A DNA stretch of 64,000 nt from Sneathiella glossodoripedis JCM 23214 (GCF_000616095.1 NZ_BAMS01000006.1:87930-151929); one strand, 5' to 3'; shown: positions 44,221-55,192, numbered from the stretch's first letter. Made by a program: numbers and translations. Notes: a model not told the origin generated them from the sequence alone.

Positions 44221-45126
44221 ATGGAAAAAAACACGTTTCAAAATCAGAGTCCTTTGTTATTTGACCGCGAATTGCTGCGCCTGAGGCGCAAAAGGGTGAA
44301 AACACTAAACTGGGCCCACAGTCGTTTCTTGTTTGACGAGGTTTCAAACAGGTTGGCAGAGAGGCTGCTGGATATTGATCGTACATTTGACAAGGCGCTG
44401 GATTTGGGGTGTCACACCGGAGCTTTTGGTCACCAAATAAGTACTATGGGAAGAGCCTTGGGTGTAATTGCTGCTGATCTGAGCGATGACCTGATGGATA
44501 AAAGTCAAGGATATCCGTTGGCTTTCGCTGACGAGGAGTATTTACCTTTTGCGCCGACCAGTTTTGATTTAATCGGAAGTGTGCTGTCATTACATTGGGT
44601 GAATGATTTGCCAGGATCGCTTGTTCAGATTTTCAGATGTTTGAAAGCGGACGGGTTGTTTCTGGGTGCGATGTTCGGAGCAGAGACACTCACTGAACTA
44701 AAAGACTGCTTGATGACCGCAGAATTGGAATTAACCGGAGGGGTAAGCCCAAGGGTTTCCCCTTTTGTGGATGTTAGAGATGCGGGCTCCCTACTGCAAA
44801 GGGCCGGCTTTGCTTTGCCTGTTACGGATTCTGAAATATTAACCCTGAAATACCAGAATATGTTTGCCCTGATGCATGAACTGCGAGCAATGGGAGAGAC
44901 AAATGCTCTGGTTGAACGGCCCAAAACTTTTAGCAGTAGAAAGCTCTTTATGAGGGCTGCGGAAATTTATCACGAAAAGTATCAGGATCAGGATGGTCTT
45001 GTCCCCGCAACGTTCCAGATCGTTTATCTTGCTGGTTGGGCGCCCCATGAAAGTCAGCAGAAACCTTTGACACGAGGCAGTGGCGTGACAAGTCTAAAGG
45101 AAGTGCTTGGCTCTAAGTCCGATTAA
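44221..45126 (+). CDS. SAM-dependent methyltransferase, NDUFAF5/BioC-like
   Basis: 301 residues. N-terminal [16 protein letters not shown], motif [13 protein letters not shown] (about 59-70), motif [20 protein letters not shown] (about 116-133), C-terminal [20 protein letters not shown]. This is the alphaproteobacterial group related to mitochondrial NDUFAF5, which hydroxylates/modifies a complex I subunit; older annotations call it BioC-like. A GTG directly before the ATG (44218) is an alternative start. Overlaps mutT by 4 bases at convergent ends. Confidence 0.86.
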   Translation: MEKNTFQNQSPLLFDRELLRLRRKRVKTLNWAHSRFLFDEVSNRLAERLLDIDRTFDKALDLGCHTGAFGHQISTMGRALGVIAADLSDDLMDKSQGYPLAFADEEYLPFAPTSFDLIGSVLSLHWVNDLPGSLVQIFRCLKADGLFLGAMFGAETLTELKDCLMTAELELTGGVSPRVSPFVDVRDAGSLLQRAGFALPVTDSEILTLKYQNMFALMHELRAMGETNALVERPKTFSSRKLFMRAAEIYHEKYQDQDGLVPATFQIVYLAGWAPHESQQKPLTRGSGVTSLKEVLGSKSD

Positions 45127-45530
45127 AGAAGGTCTCTGAGCATTGCGATAAGAGGAATATCCGCGGGGGGCATGTCGAAATCCTTGAGCTGATTGGCTCG
45201 TACCCATTTTAGGGTTTGCCCTTCTTGAGGGGCTGGAGTTCCAGACCATCGTCGGCACACATAAAGCGGCATCAATAAATGGAATTTTTCATAGGTATGG
45301 CTGGCAAATGTGAACGGAGCAAGGCATGCCGCAGTTACATCAATATTTAGCTCTTCTTTGAGCTCCCTAATTAAAGCGTCTTCCGGGATTTCACCATCTT
45401 CGACTTTGCCGCCGGGAAATTCCCAAAGTCCAGCCATCGATTTGCCCTTAGGGCGTTGGGCAATCATAATACGATTGTCGTCGTCAACAAGGGCAACAGC
45501 GACAACAACTACTGTCGAAAGAGAAGTCAA
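45123..45530 (-). CDS. mutT: 8-oxo-dGTP diphosphatase MutT (Nudix)
   Basis: 135 residues. The complete Nudix box [22 protein letters not shown] lies at about 38-59 after LWEFP. Destroys oxidised dGTP before it is built into DNA. It starts at TTG 45528-45530, the only plausible start, with AGGA upstream next to the argJ stop codon. Cotranscribed downstream of argJ, a typical alphaproteobacterial order. Confidence 0.92.
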   Translation of the reverse strand: MTSLSTVVVVAVALVDDDNRIMIAQRPKGKSMAGLWEFPGGKVEDGEIPEDALIRELKEELNIDVTAACLAPFTFASHTYEKFHLLMPLYVCRRWSGTPAPQEGQTLKWVRANQLKDFDMPPADIPLIAMLRDLL

Positions 45531-45539
45531 AACACTGTC

Positions 45540-46766
45540 CTAGCTACGATAATCTGCATTTATGTCGATATAGCCATGCGTTAAATCGCATGTCCACGCA
45601 AAGGCTTGCCCGTTACCAACGCCGACATTAACCGAGATAGTAATGTCCTGTCCCTTCATAAGGGGTACAATGTCATTTTCATCATAGGTGACGAGTTTTT
45701 CTCCATTTGCGGCAATGTCTACGCCACATACAGAAATAGAAAGCTTGTCACGGTCTGCTTTTTCGCCTGATTTGCCAACGGCCATGACAATTCGCCCCCA
45801 ATTCGCATCTTCGCCTGCAATCGCTGTTTTAACGAGCGGTGAATTTGCAATAGCGAGTGCTATTGTCTTTGCAGATGAGTCACTTTCTGCGCCCGAGACT
45901 GAAACAGTTATAAATTTGCTGGCACCTTCACCATCGCGAGCAATTTGCTGGGCCAGGTTTTGCATCACAGTTCTTAAAGCGGTTCTGAAGCCTTCCAGAT
46001 CTGCATCATCCGCAGTCTTTGGCGCTTCGTTCGCTGCTGCGCCCGTCGCAAATAATAGAACACTGTCACTTGTTGAAGTGTCGCTATCAACGGTCACGCA
46101 ATTGAAGCTGCGCTCGTTTTCTTCACTCAAAAGAACCTGAAGAATATTGCTTGGAATAGCTGCATCGGTAAACAGAAATGCGAGCATGGTTGCCATATCT
46201 GGGGCGATCATGCCGGAACCTTTAGCAATGCCACAGATTGTGATCTTCTTCCCTTTTAGCTGACAAGTAGCACTGGCGCCTTTGGCAAATGTATCCGTTG
46301 TCAAAATAGCATTTGCCGCATCTGCAAGGACGTCGTCTTTAAGCTGGTCTGCAAGAACAGGGATGGCATTTGTCAGTTTATCCAACGGGATTTGTTCCCC
46401 GATAACACCAGTAGATGCTATAAACACTTCATGGGGTGCGCATTCGAGACTTTTTGCCGTTGCATTTGCAGTCTCCTCAACAGTTTGAGCTCCCGCCTTG
46501 CCTGTAAACACATTTGCGATACCAGCATTTACCACCAACGCACGGGCATATCCACCGGGTAGAATCTTGCGGCCCCAATCTACTGGCGCGCCTGGCATGC
46601 TGTTGCGCGTAAATACTCCTGCAACGGTTGTCCCCTCTCGCAAAGAGGCCAGCAATAAATCGTCACGCCCTTTATACCGCATGCCAGAATTGGTAGTTGC
46701 AAATGTTACTCCAGAAACTGGTGGCAGATCTGGAAAATGATCTGGTGCCAAAGGTGACTTGTCCAT
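45540..46766 (-). CDS. argJ: Bifunctional glutamate N-acetyltransferase / amino-acid acetyltransferase ArgJ
   Basis: 408 residues. Self-cleaves before Thr193 in KGSGMIAPDMATMLAF, creating the nucleophile that moves the acetyl group from N-acetylornithine to glutamate in arginine synthesis. GVTFATTNSGMRYKGRDDL at the start, VDSDTSTSDS and GEDANWGRIVMAVGKSG further on are family-typical, and the C-terminus ends in the normal HGYIDINADYRS. Upstream of mutT by 9 bases. Confidence 0.96.
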   Translation of the reverse strand: MDKSPLAPDHFPDLPPVSGVTFATTNSGMRYKGRDDLLLASLREGTTVAGVFTRNSMPGAPVDWGRKILPGGYARALVVNAGIANVFTGKAGAQTVEETANATAKSLECAPHEVFIASTGVIGEQIPLDKLTNAIPVLADQLKDDVLADAANAILTTDTFAKGASATCQLKGKKITICGIAKGSGMIAPDMATMLAFLFTDAAIPSNILQVLLSEENERSFNCVTVDSDTSTSDSVLLFATGAAANEAPKTADDADLEGFRTALRTVMQNLAQQIARDGEGASKFITVSVSGAESDSSAKTIALAIANSPLVKTAIAGEDANWGRIVMAVGKSGEKADRDKLSISVCGVDIAANGEKLVTYDENDIVPLMKGQDITISVNVGVGNGQAFAWTCDLTHGYIDINADYRS

Positions 46767-46845
46767 AAATCAAAGCCTCTATAAATGAGTTAAGCTGACC
46801 TGATAATTTATTCCGGTGTGCAGGTCAAATGCTGTCGACTGAAAA

Positions 46846-47616
46846 TTATAATGTATTAGCGAGCCGTGTCGCGCATAGCATGTAATTGACACTTAAATCC
46901 TTACTCAGGCTCCAGGTCGCGTCAATTGGGTTGTAAGACGCACCTTTGATCTCTTTGATTTGCAGATCATTTTGTCGCAGAAGACTGACAACTTCGGATG
47001 GCCGAAGAAACTTTTTCCAGTTATGGGTGCCCACCGGAAGCCAGCGCAAAATATATTCTGCCCCGACAATCGCGAGTGCATAGCTTTTGAGGGTTCTGTT
47101 CAGTGTTGCCACGAACATTAGGCCACCCGGTTTCAGCATCTGGCAGCAGGATTTTGAAAAACCTTCCAAATCTGCGACATGTTCGATGACTTCCATGTTG
47201 AGGATAACATCAAATTTCTCCCCTGTAGCTGCCAACTCTTCCGCTGTGGTGTGGCGATAATCGATTTGTAATCCAGATTGTTCCGCGTGCAATGAAGCAA
47301 CTTTTATATTTGTGCTGGACGCATCTGCAGCAACAACCTCAGCGCCCAGTCGAGCCATTGGTTCTGATAATAGTCCGCCGCCACAACCAATATCCAGTAG
47401 CCTTAAGCCTTTTAGAGGTTTGAGGGAAAGTGGAGCGTTGGGTTCCAGATCGAGGAAATGTTTTATCACTTGATCTCGAATGTAGGCGATCCGTAATGGA
47501 TTGAACTTGTGCAATGGTTTAAATTTCCCACTTTCGTCCCACCACTCGTCTGCCATTGAAGCGAAATTTTTGATTTCCTGAGGGTCAACAGATTTTGAGT
47601 TTGCTGCTTCTGTCAT
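46846..47616 (-). CDS. ubiG: Ubiquinone biosynthesis O-methyltransferase UbiG
   Basis: 256 residues. [25 protein letters not shown] (about 18-42) is the UbiG signature, with SAM motif [19 protein letters not shown] (about 73-91), [10 protein letters not shown], and the [21 protein letters not shown] region thought to contact membranes. Catalyses both O-methylations in ubiquinone synthesis. Divergent from lysC. Confidence 0.96.
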   Translation of the reverse strand: MTEAANSKSVDPQEIKNFASMADEWWDESGKFKPLHKFNPLRIAYIRDQVIKHFLDLEPNAPLSLKPLKGLRLLDIGCGGGLLSEPMARLGAEVVAADASSTNIKVASLHAEQSGLQIDYRHTTAEELAATGEKFDVILNMEVIEHVADLEGFSKSCCQMLKPGGLMFVATLNRTLKSYALAIVGAEYILRWLPVGTHNWKKFLRPSEVVSLLRQNDLQIKEIKGASYNPIDATWSLSKDLSVNYMLCATRLANTL

Positions 47617-47712
47617 TTTGGCTCGTAATTTTTTTTTTCAAAAATGCTAATTTATTGGCTGCAAAGCTTGCCCAGCAACCCTTGTTAAGTATATGTATAC
47701 GCTCCTTCTGGG

Positions 47713-47757
47713 TTTAAAGGTACCCTAGGAATTGAAAAATGCCTGTGTACCTTTAAA
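47713..47757. promoter_or_regulatory. 11-bp inverted repeat between ubiG and lysC
   Basis: TTTAAAGGTAC (47713-47723) and GTACCTTTAAA (47747-47757) are perfect complements with a 23-base centre. It lies 33 bases upstream of the lysC ATG and about 100 bases from ubiG. It could form a leader stem for lysC or bind a dimeric regulator. No T-run follows. Confidence 0.5.
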
Positions 47758-47789
47758 AAATGGTTTGATTTTGAAAGGTTTGTGCGCAG

Positions 47790-49010
47790 ATGGCACGGCT
47801 GGTAATGAAATTTGGGGGAACGTCGGTCGGCTCTGTAGAGCGGATCAAAAATGTTGCCCAGCGCGTAAAAAAAGAAGTTGAAGCAGGTCACGAGGTTGCT
47901 GTGGTCGTCTCCGCGATGTCAGGCGAAACCAACAGGCTTGTTCAATTAACGTCAGAGGTCGCATCTCTGCACGATGCGCGTGAATATGATGTGGTTGTCT
48001 CCAGTGGTGAGCAGGTGACGGTTGGTCTTTTATCCATGGCTTTGCAGGACCTTGGAATTAATGCTCGTTCTTGGCTGGGATGGCAGGTGCCGATAAAAAC
48101 CAGTGCAGTGCATGGATCCGCGCGAATTGAAGAAATTGACTGTTCGGAAATCGTCAAGCGGTTTGCAGATGGTCAGGTGGCTGTTTGTGCCGGCTTTCAG
48201 GGTATTGGGTCGGATGCCCGAATTACCACGCTTGGTCGGGGTGGGTCCGATACTTCTGCTGTCGCGCTGGCGGCAGCATTGGAGGCGGATCGGTGCGATA
48301 TTTACACGGATGTGGACGGGATTTATACGGCCGATCCAAGAATCGCGACAAAAGCTTCCAAGCTTGATAGAATTACTTATGAAGAAATGTTGGAGCTGGC
48401 ATCTCTTGGTGCGAAAGTTCTGCAAACCCGATCTGTCGAAATGGCAATGAAGCATCGGGTGAAATTACAGGTTCTCTCCAGCTTTGAGGAGTTGCCGGGA
48501 ACTTTGGTTGTTGATGAGGAAGACATTGTGGAACAACATGTAGTTAGCGGCGTTACCTATACGCGGGATGAAGCAAAAGTGACTTTGCAGCAGGTGAGCG
48601 ACACTCCCGGTATTGCGGCTACGGTTTTCGGAGCTCTCGCCGATGCTCACGTGAATGTGGATATGATCGTGCAGAATGTGTCGGAAAACGGTAAGGCAAC
48701 GGATTTAACCTTTACTGTAGGTAAAAATGATTTGCAGCCTGCTCTTAAAGTGCTGGAAGGCCTGAAAGACAAGGTGAACTGTAAAGCGTTGGTTCCAGAT
48801 CCGAATGTTGTGAAGGTGTCAATTGTGGGCATGGGAATGCGCAGTCATGCCGGAGTTGCGCAGACTATGTTTGCAGCTCTTGCTGAAAAAGGTATTAATA
48901 TTCAGGTGATTTCGACTTCCGAAATTAAGGTGAGTGTGTTGCTTGCCGAAGAATATACCGAACTGGCAGTGAGAACATTGCATAGTGCTTTCAATCTGGA
49001 CGCAGCGTAA
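47790..49010 (+). CDS. lysC: Aspartate kinase
   Basis: 406 residues. Substrate and ATP motifs: VMKFGGTSVGSVERI (about 5-19), SGEQVTVGLLSMAL, TLGRGGSDTSAVALAAAL (about 149-166) and TDVDGIYTADPRI. Two C-terminal ACT domains (about 265-400) give feedback control by lysine/threonine. First step of lysine, threonine and methionine synthesis. The nitronate-monooxygenase-like gene follows after 3 bases. Confidence 0.96.
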   Translation: MARLVMKFGGTSVGSVERIKNVAQRVKKEVEAGHEVAVVVSAMSGETNRLVQLTSEVASLHDAREYDVVVSSGEQVTVGLLSMALQDLGINARSWLGWQVPIKTSAVHGSARIEEIDCSEIVKRFADGQVAVCAGFQGIGSDARITTLGRGGSDTSAVALAAALEADRCDIYTDVDGIYTADPRIATKASKLDRITYEEMLELASLGAKVLQTRSVEMAMKHRVKLQVLSSFEELPGTLVVDEEDIVEQHVVSGVTYTRDEAKVTLQQVSDTPGIAATVFGALADAHVNVDMIVQNVSENGKATDLTFTVGKNDLQPALKVLEGLKDKVNCKALVPDPNVVKVSIVGMGMRSHAGVAQTMFAALAEKGINIQVISTSEIKVSVLLAEEYTELAVRTLHSAFNLDAA

Positions 49011-49013
49011 CAA

Positions 49014-50059
49014 ATGACTGAAGATATTTCCAACTCGGGCCTGCAAGCCCTTAATTCTGCATGGGCTCGCGGACGCGAATTTTTGGGCACCGAATACGCT
49101 ATTTTGGGCGGTGCCATGTCATGGGTTTCAGAACGAAATCTTGTAGCTGCTATATCTAACGCAGGTGGGTTTGGTGTAATTGCTTGTGGGGCAATGACCC
49201 CGGAGTTGCTTGATCAAGAAATTAAAGCGACAAAGGAACTGACGAAAAAGCCTTTCGGCGTGAATCTGATCACGATGCATCCTGATCTGGACAAATTGGT
49301 TGAGATTTGTATTCAGCACAAAGTTGGGCATGTTGTGCTTGCTGGCGGGCTGCCAGGTAAAAACACAATTGCCAGCATAAAAGAGGGCGGAGCAAAATCC
49401 ATATGTTTCACGCCAACACTTGCGCTTGGAAAAAAGCTCATACGAAGTGGTGTTGATGCTCTTGTGATTGAGGGCATGGAAGCTGGAGGGCACATTGGCC
49501 CCGTAGCAACCAGTGTATTGGCACAGGAAATTCTACCAAACATTACTGATGTACCTGTTTTTGTCGCGGGTGGTATCGGGCGCGGTGAGGCGATAGCAAC
49601 TATTTGAAAATGGGTGCCGCCGGGTGTCAATTGGGAACAAGGTTCGTTTGTGCCACCGAATGTATTGCTCATCCCGATTTCAAGCGTGCATTTATTCGTG
49701 CAAGCGCTCGTGACGCTGTTACGACTGTGCAGGTTGATCCCCAATTTCCTGTCATTCCGGTGCGTGCCTTGAGCAATGAAGGAGCCAAGAAATTCGTGCA
49801 AACACAACATGAGGTGATTGCAAAATATCGGGCGGGAGAGCTCGATATGGAAACCGCTCAGCTGGAAATTGAACATTACTGGGCAGGAGCTCTTAGAAGG
49901 GCTGTTATTGATGGGGATGTCGAACATGGTTCCGTCATGGCGGGTCAGAGTGTCGGGATGGTCAAGAAGGAGCAGCCAACTGCTGAAATCCTGGAAGAAC
50001 TTGTTGCCCAGGCTGCAAGTGCACTCGAGGCGTCAGTTGGCAGGAAGGTTGATGCCTAG
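49014..50059 (+). CDS. NAD(P)H-dependent flavin oxidoreductase, nitronate monooxygenase family (frameshifted)
   Basis: FMN-binding TIM barrel, 348 residues when restored. ILGGAMSWVSERNLVAAISNAGGFGVIACG (N-terminal), GVDALVIEGMEAGGHIG with the FMN-site His, and VPVFVAGGIGRGEA precede the break; GAAGCQLGTRFVCATE continues after it. The first frame stops at 49607 after ATI, the second opens at 49604. One extra T near 49598-49600 gives EAIATYLKMGAAGCQLG. It sits between lysC and ptsP with almost no spacing, an order seen in other Alphaproteobacteria. Confidence 0.88.
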
Positions 50060-52324
50060 ATGAGCAGTGCGGCGTTGAGCGGCCCCAGAATACTGTTCCG
50101 CCAGATCCGTGAGGTGATGGCGGGCGAAGGGGATCCTGAACGCCGACTGCAAAAAATTGTCCAGCTAATCGCTTCCAACATGATCGCCGAGGTGTGTTCC
50201 TGCTATTTGATGCGGGCCGGTGATTTGTTGGAGCTGTTTGCTACTCAAGGCCTGAAGCAGGAAGCGGTTCACAATACACGCCTGCGTGTAGGTGAGGGTC
50301 TTGTCGGTGACATTGCGGCTCATGCCCGCCCATTAAATCTTTCTGATGCTCAATCACATCCGCAGTTTGCCTATCGTCCTGAAACGGGCGAGGAAATTTA
50401 CCACTCATTGCTAGGCGTGCCCATAAAGCGTGGCGGACGTGTTATTGGCGTTCTGGTTGTTCAAAACCAGACGATGCGGGTTTACACAGAAGAAGAATCG
50501 GAGGCGTTGCAGACGATTGCAATGGTCGTTGCGGAGCTGATTAGTTCCGAGGAGATGATTGCCGCAACGGAGTTGCTGGATACGGCGGGGAACGCGACAA
50601 AGCCCCACCGACTGACAGGGCGAGTACTTGCTGAAGGCTTGGGTATTGGAACAGCCATTCTGCATGAACCACATATTGTCGTGCGTAAAACCATTGCCGA
50701 GAATATTGCAGAAGAGATAGAGCGCCTGAATTCGGCGGTTGCACGCTTGCAAGACAGTATCGAGGACATGTTATCTGTCAGTGATGAAGCCTTCACTGAT
50801 GAGTCGCGTGACATTTTTGAAGCCTACAAAATGTTTGCCCATGACAAGAGCTGGCTGAAAAAAATGACCACAGCGGTTGACTCGGGTTTGACGGCAGAGG
50901 CTGCGATTAAACGGGTTCAGGATGACACCCGTAACCGCATGAGCCAAATCACTGACCCGTACATCCGTGAGAGATTGTCCGATCTGGACGATTTGGCAAA
51001 TCGCCTGTTTTTGCACCTTGATGGTAATATAGAGATTGACCGTCAGCACCTTGATCAGGATACGGTCGTCATAGCGCGCAATATGGGTGCTGCTGAGCTG
51101 TTGGATTACGATCGGGTGCGCCTGAAAGCAGTTGTGCTGGTAGAAGGAACCCGCAGCAGTCATGTCGCAATTGTTGCACGGGCTCTGGGCATACCGGTTC
51201 TGGGGCAATGTGCAGAAATTTCCAAATCTGTGGAAGAAGGGGACCTTGTTCTCGTTGACGGGGAGAACGGACAGGCTTTTTTAAGGCCCAGTGATGATGT
51301 CATTCAGACATTTGAGCGTAGCATGCGGCACCGTGCCGAACGACAGGCAAAATACGCGGCCCTTCGAAACAAAAAAGCGGTTACGCTGGACAAACAGCCG
51401 GTGCAACTGAATATGAACGCGGGTCTGTTGATTGATCTGGATAATTTTCAGGACGCAGGCGCCGACGGAATTGGACTGTTTCGCACAGAATTACAATTTA
51501 TGGTTCGATCTCAGATGCCCAAAGTTGATGAGCAAACGGAGCTCTACACAAAGGTATTGGATAAAGCCAAAGGGCGTCCGGTCATATTCAGAACGTTGGA
51601 TGTTGGTGGCGATAAAGCGCTACCTTATCTGGAAATGAAAGAAGAGGAAAACCCCGCTCTTGGATGGCGCGCCATTCGTATCGGCCTTGATCGCCCGGCT
51701 TTGTTGCGATCGCAGCTACGGGCGATGGTTAGGGCCGCCGCGGGCCGAAATTTAACAGTCATGTTTCCCATGATTGCGGAAGTTTCCGAATTTCTGGAAG
51801 CAAAAGCGATCCTGATGCGTGAAATTGAGCGCGAGTCGAACAGAACCGGGATCAAACCCGAAGCGGTGGCTGTGGGAACAATGATTGAGGTGCCTGCGAT
51901 AGTTTGGCAGCTACCGCAGTTGTTGAAAGTCGTTGATTTTGTTTCTGTTGGTTCAAATGACTTAATGCAGTTTTTCTTTGCCGTTGATCGTGGAAATTCG
52001 AGAGTGACTGATAGATATGAAATGCTGAGTTCAGGTTTTATGTCAGTTCTCAGATTTGTCGCTCAAGAATGCAACAAAGCCAACGTACCAGTATCTATTT
52101 GCGGCGATGTGGCTGGCAGACCTCTTGAAGCAATGGCGCTTTTGGGGCTGGGATATCGAAATCTGTCCATGTCTATTGAGGGGTTAGGGCCCGTCAAGGA
52201 AATGGTGCGAAGCGCAGATACTGCAAAAATTGCAGATTTTGTAAATAAGCTGTGCAATATGCGCGAGCCTACAGTTCGCGAGCAGCTTCGTGCCTTCGCC
52301 AAGGATCACTCCGTTATTATATAA
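50060..52324 (+). CDS. ptsP: Phosphoenolpyruvate-protein phosphotransferase PtsP (enzyme I-Ntr)
   Basis: 754 residues: GAF sensor domain (about 18-160), PEP-utiliser N-domain (about 185-310), swivelling His domain (TRSSHVAIVARALGIPVLG, about 371-389) and PEP-binding barrel (GLFRTELQFMVRS, RTLDVGGDKALPY, SVGSNDLMQFFFAVDR, CGDVAGRP). First component of the nitrogen phosphotransferase chain that passes phosphate to NPr and EIIA-Ntr; the GAF domain probably senses glutamine. The ATG directly follows the previous stop codon. Confidence 0.95.
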   Translation: MSSAALSGPRILFRQIREVMAGEGDPERRLQKIVQLIASNMIAEVCSCYLMRAGDLLELFATQGLKQEAVHNTRLRVGEGLVGDIAAHARPLNLSDAQSHPQFAYRPETGEEIYHSLLGVPIKRGGRVIGVLVVQNQTMRVYTEEESEALQTIAMVVAELISSEEMIAATELLDTAGNATKPHRLTGRVLAEGLGIGTAILHEPHIVVRKTIAENIAEEIERLNSAVARLQDSIEDMLSVSDEAFTDESRDIFEAYKMFAHDKSWLKKMTTAVDSGLTAEAAIKRVQDDTRNRMSQITDPYIRERLSDLDDLANRLFLHLDGNIEIDRQHLDQDTVVIARNMGAAELLDYDRVRLKAVVLVEGTRSSHVAIVARALGIPVLGQCAEISKSVEEGDLVLVDGENGQAFLRPSDDVIQTFERSMRHRAERQAKYAALRNKKAVTLDKQPVQLNMNAGLLIDLDNFQDAGADGIGLFRTELQFMVRSQMPKVDEQTELYTKVLDKAKGRPVIFRTLDVGGDKALPYLEMKEEENPALGWRAIRIGLDRPALLRSQLRAMVRAAAGRNLTVMFPMIAEVSEFLEAKAILMREIERESNRTGIKPEAVAVGTMIEVPAIVWQLPQLLKVVDFVSVGSNDLMQFFFAVDRGNSRVTDRYEMLSSGFMSVLRFVAQECNKANVPVSICGDVAGRPLEAMALLGLGYRNLSMSIEGLGPVKEMVRSADTAKIADFVNKLCNMREPTVREQLRAFAKDHSVII

Positions 52325-52441
52325 AGCATTGATCTTTATTCATTTTTGCTGATAATTGGTGACATATCCAATTAGGCAATCTCGTGAATTTTCAATTTAA
52401 GTAAGTCGCGAGGTTGCAGGTGGAGCAGGTGGAATATCACG

Positions 52442-53899
52442 ATGGCAGAACAACGAAAACTCCCGCTCGATGAAGATAAGACACGTCTCAAGTTATCAAT
52501 TGATGCGGATGAAGGCGCGCGAACTGCCGCGGACGATACAGATGAAAAAGTTGAACCTTCTGACCGGCTAGAGGAAGAAGCCTTAAACGTGGGTGCTCAT
52601 TTACGTAAGGAGCGCGAACGCCAGAACTTGAGTCTGCATGATGTTGCTGAACGGCTGCGTTTGAGAGCAAAACAGCTGCAAGCCCTTGAGGAGGGTGACT
52701 ATGACAGTCTGCCAGGGCAAACCTTTGTTGTCGGCTTCATTCGATCATATGCAACAACATTGGGGCTTGATGCGGTTGCCGTTGTTGATCTGTACAAGAG
52801 TGAAACCGGTGCGGGCAATAGGGCACCGGATCTGGCCTTTCCCGAGCCCACGCCAGAGGGTCGTATGCCGGGTGCAAGTCTTATGATAGCGAGCGCCGCA
52901 GTGGCGCTTTTGCTGTTTGCTGGTTGGTACTATTACCTGCAAGAAAATACTCTCGAGCTTGAAATTGTTCAGGAATTACCAGAAAGGTTGATGGCCAGAA
53001 TTTCACCAGATGCAGTATCCACAGAAGACTTGGGTCAAGAAGATTTGGTTGATGAGGGTGACGATCCGGTGCAATCCAGTTCTGAAACTTTGTATGTTGA
53101 GCAGGAAAATTCGCAAAAGGAGCCGTCAAGTCCTTCTACAGTGTTTTCGCCTAACGACGTTGTGGCGGAAAGCAGTGAAGACGGTGAACCAGAACAACAA
53201 GCTGCGAATGAAAGTGAGGGGGCAGGTGTAGCTATCGAAGGGTTGCCCCAAACCGCCGCTGCCAATTCTGTTTCTGAAGAAACAGGCGAGGGTGATGATC
53301 AAGCCAATAGTCTCGATACCGAAGAGCAAAGCGACACTGAAACAATCCTTGCTGACACAACAACTGCGGATAGTGAGCAGGGGGACCGAAATATTACAAC
53401 CCAGCCCGCATCCACTCTGAATGAGCCCAACAATCAAGCAGACAGACTTGCGGAGGATGCGCTTTCACAGGTAGCTGAAACGTTACCATCAAATTCTGAT
53501 GAACATAGCGAAAGCTTAGGCTCTAACACTGGTGGTTTCCAGCAGCTTACTTTGCTGGAGGCTGAAGCTAAGCGAGAACAAGAAACGCTACCTTCAGTGA
53601 ATGAACCCGTTATTATGGGCGTGGAAAACGCAGAAGCTCGTTTGGTGCTGGTCGCAAATCAGGAAAGCTGGGTTCAAATTAAGACAGTGGAAAATGAGAC
53701 GATACTGGATCGAGTTATGGCCCCGGGTGATACATTTATGTTGCCAAACAGGACAGATCTGCACTTAAGTACAGCAAATGCTTCCGGTTTGGAATTAAGG
53801 CTAGATGGCGCGCTTTTGGGATCGCTTGGCAGCTATGGGCAAATTGTACGGGAATTGTCTCTTGATCCGCAGCAGTTACGCAGCAATTTTTCCCAGTAG
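52442..53899 (+). CDS. RodZ-like helix-turn-helix membrane protein with DUF4115 domain
   Basis: 485 residues. An N-terminal HTH (LRKERERQNLSLHDVAERLRLRAKQLQALEEGDY, about 53-87) is followed by a region with a positive flank, one membrane helix (LMIASAAVALLLFAGWYYYL, about 146-166), a very long acidic Glu/Asp/Ser-rich linker (about 185-385), and a DUF4115 domain (VANQESWVQIKTVE, LDRVMAPGDTFMLP). RodZ links MreB to the cell-wall machinery. Upstream of ispG, as in related genomes. The linker is longer than usual. Confidence 0.88.
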   Translation: MAEQRKLPLDEDKTRLKLSIDADEGARTAADDTDEKVEPSDRLEEEALNVGAHLRKERERQNLSLHDVAERLRLRAKQLQALEEGDYDSLPGQTFVVGFIRSYATTLGLDAVAVVDLYKSETGAGNRAPDLAFPEPTPEGRMPGASLMIASAAVALLLFAGWYYYLQENTLELEIVQELPERLMARISPDAVSTEDLGQEDLVDEGDDPVQSSSETLYVEQENSQKEPSSPSTVFSPNDVVAESSEDGEPEQQAANESEGAGVAIEGLPQTAAANSVSEETGEGDDQANSLDTEEQSDTETILADTTTADSEQGDRNITTQPASTLNEPNNQADRLAEDALSQVAETLPSNSDEHSESLGSNTGGFQQLTLLEAEAKREQETLPSVNEPVIMGVENAEARLVLVANQESWVQIKTVENETILDRVMAPGDTFMLPNRTDLHLSTANASGLELRLDGALLGSLGSYGQIVRELSLDPQQLRSNFSQ

Positions 53900-54029
53900 G
53901 TTCAAGCGCGTAGCGCAAATAAGACCGGCCTTTGAATGAAAGGTTGAATTTTTTGTGTATTGCGGCCATTTTAGGCAGCAATTTCAGTCGATAATCGACT
54001 GTCGAAAATCAGCATGAAGCTTCAGTCCC

Positions 54030-55142
54030 ATGAGTGTAAGACCCTATCGCGATATAATTCGCCGTAAATCAAGGCAGATTAATGTTGGAAATGTAAAGGT
54101 TGGTGGAGATGCACCGATCAGCATTCAATCCATGACCAATACTTTGACCACCGATGCCAAGGCGACAATCAATCAGATTTTGGCATTGGAAGAGGCTGGT
54201 GCTGATATGGTGCGGGTTTCGTGTCCCGATGAGGAGAGCACGAAAGCACTTAGAGAGATTGTGCGAGAGACTAACGTTCCTATTATTGCGGACATTCATT
54301 TTCATTATAAACGGGGGATAGAAGCTGCCGAGGCGGGCGCTTCGTGTCTTCGGATAAATCCCGGAAATATTGGATCTGCAGACCGTGTTCGGGATGTGGT
54401 TAAAGCGGCAGTTGATAATAATTGTTCCATGCGTATTGGCGTGAACGCCGGCAGTCTCGAGCGTGAGTTGCTTGAAAAGTATGGTGAACCTTGTCCTGAA
54501 GCCATGGTTGAGTCTGCTCTAAACCATGCGCGCATTCTTGAGGATAATGATTTTACCAACTTTAAAATCAGCGTGAAAGCTTCTGATGTATTTTTATCTG
54601 TAGCCGCTTATCAGGGTTTGGCCGATGCGTGTGATTACCCATTGCATCTTGGCATCACAGAGGCCGGAGCATTGATGTCTGGTACGGTCAAATCGTCGAT
54701 CGGGCTGGGGATGCTTTTATGGTCAGGTATCGGTGACACCGTTCGCGTGTCTTTGTCTGCTGATCCTGTTCAGGAAATTAAAGTGGGCTATGAAATTCTC
54801 AAAAGCCTCGGTCTGCGCCGTAGAGGAGTGACAATTATTTCCTGCCCCTCTTGTGCCCGGCAAGCCTTTCCTGTGATCAAAACGGTCGAGAAACTGGAAG
54901 AGCGGCTCGAGCATATTTCAACACCGCTGACGCTGTCTATTATTGGATGTGTTGTGAACGGACCCGGTGAAGCTCGGGAGACCGACATCGGTCTTACAGG
55001 CGGCGGCAAGGGAAATCACATGGTTTACCTAAGTGGCGTGACGGATCACAAGATTGATAGTGATGGCATGGTTGATCATATTGTTGAACTTGTCGAGGCC
55101 AAAGCCGAAGAAATTGAAAAACTGGCAGCTGCGGGTGAATAA
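54030..55142 (+). CDS. ispG: 4-hydroxy-3-methylbut-2-en-1-yl diphosphate synthase IspG
   Basis: 370 residues, [4Fe-4S] enzyme of the non-mevalonate isoprenoid pathway. N-terminal [44 protein letters not shown], cluster Cys in [12 protein letters not shown] (about 271-282) and [21 protein letters not shown] (about 308-328). It lacks the extra domain found in plant and some other forms, as expected. hisS follows after 50 bases. Confidence 0.97.
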   Translation: MSVRPYRDIIRRKSRQINVGNVKVGGDAPISIQSMTNTLTTDAKATINQILALEEAGADMVRVSCPDEESTKALREIVRETNVPIIADIHFHYKRGIEAAEAGASCLRINPGNIGSADRVRDVVKAAVDNNCSMRIGVNAGSLERELLEKYGEPCPEAMVESALNHARILEDNDFTNFKISVKASDVFLSVAAYQGLADACDYPLHLGITEAGALMSGTVKSSIGLGMLLWSGIGDTVRVSLSADPVQEIKVGYEILKSLGLRRRGVTIISCPSCARQAFPVIKTVEKLEERLEHISTPLTLSIIGCVVNGPGEARETDIGLTGGGKGNHMVYLSGVTDHKIDSDGMVDHIVELVEAKAEEIEKLAAAGE

Positions 55143-55192
55143 AGCCCTTCGCCGAAATTAAAACGAATTATCTTGAAAGCCGGAGATTAAAA

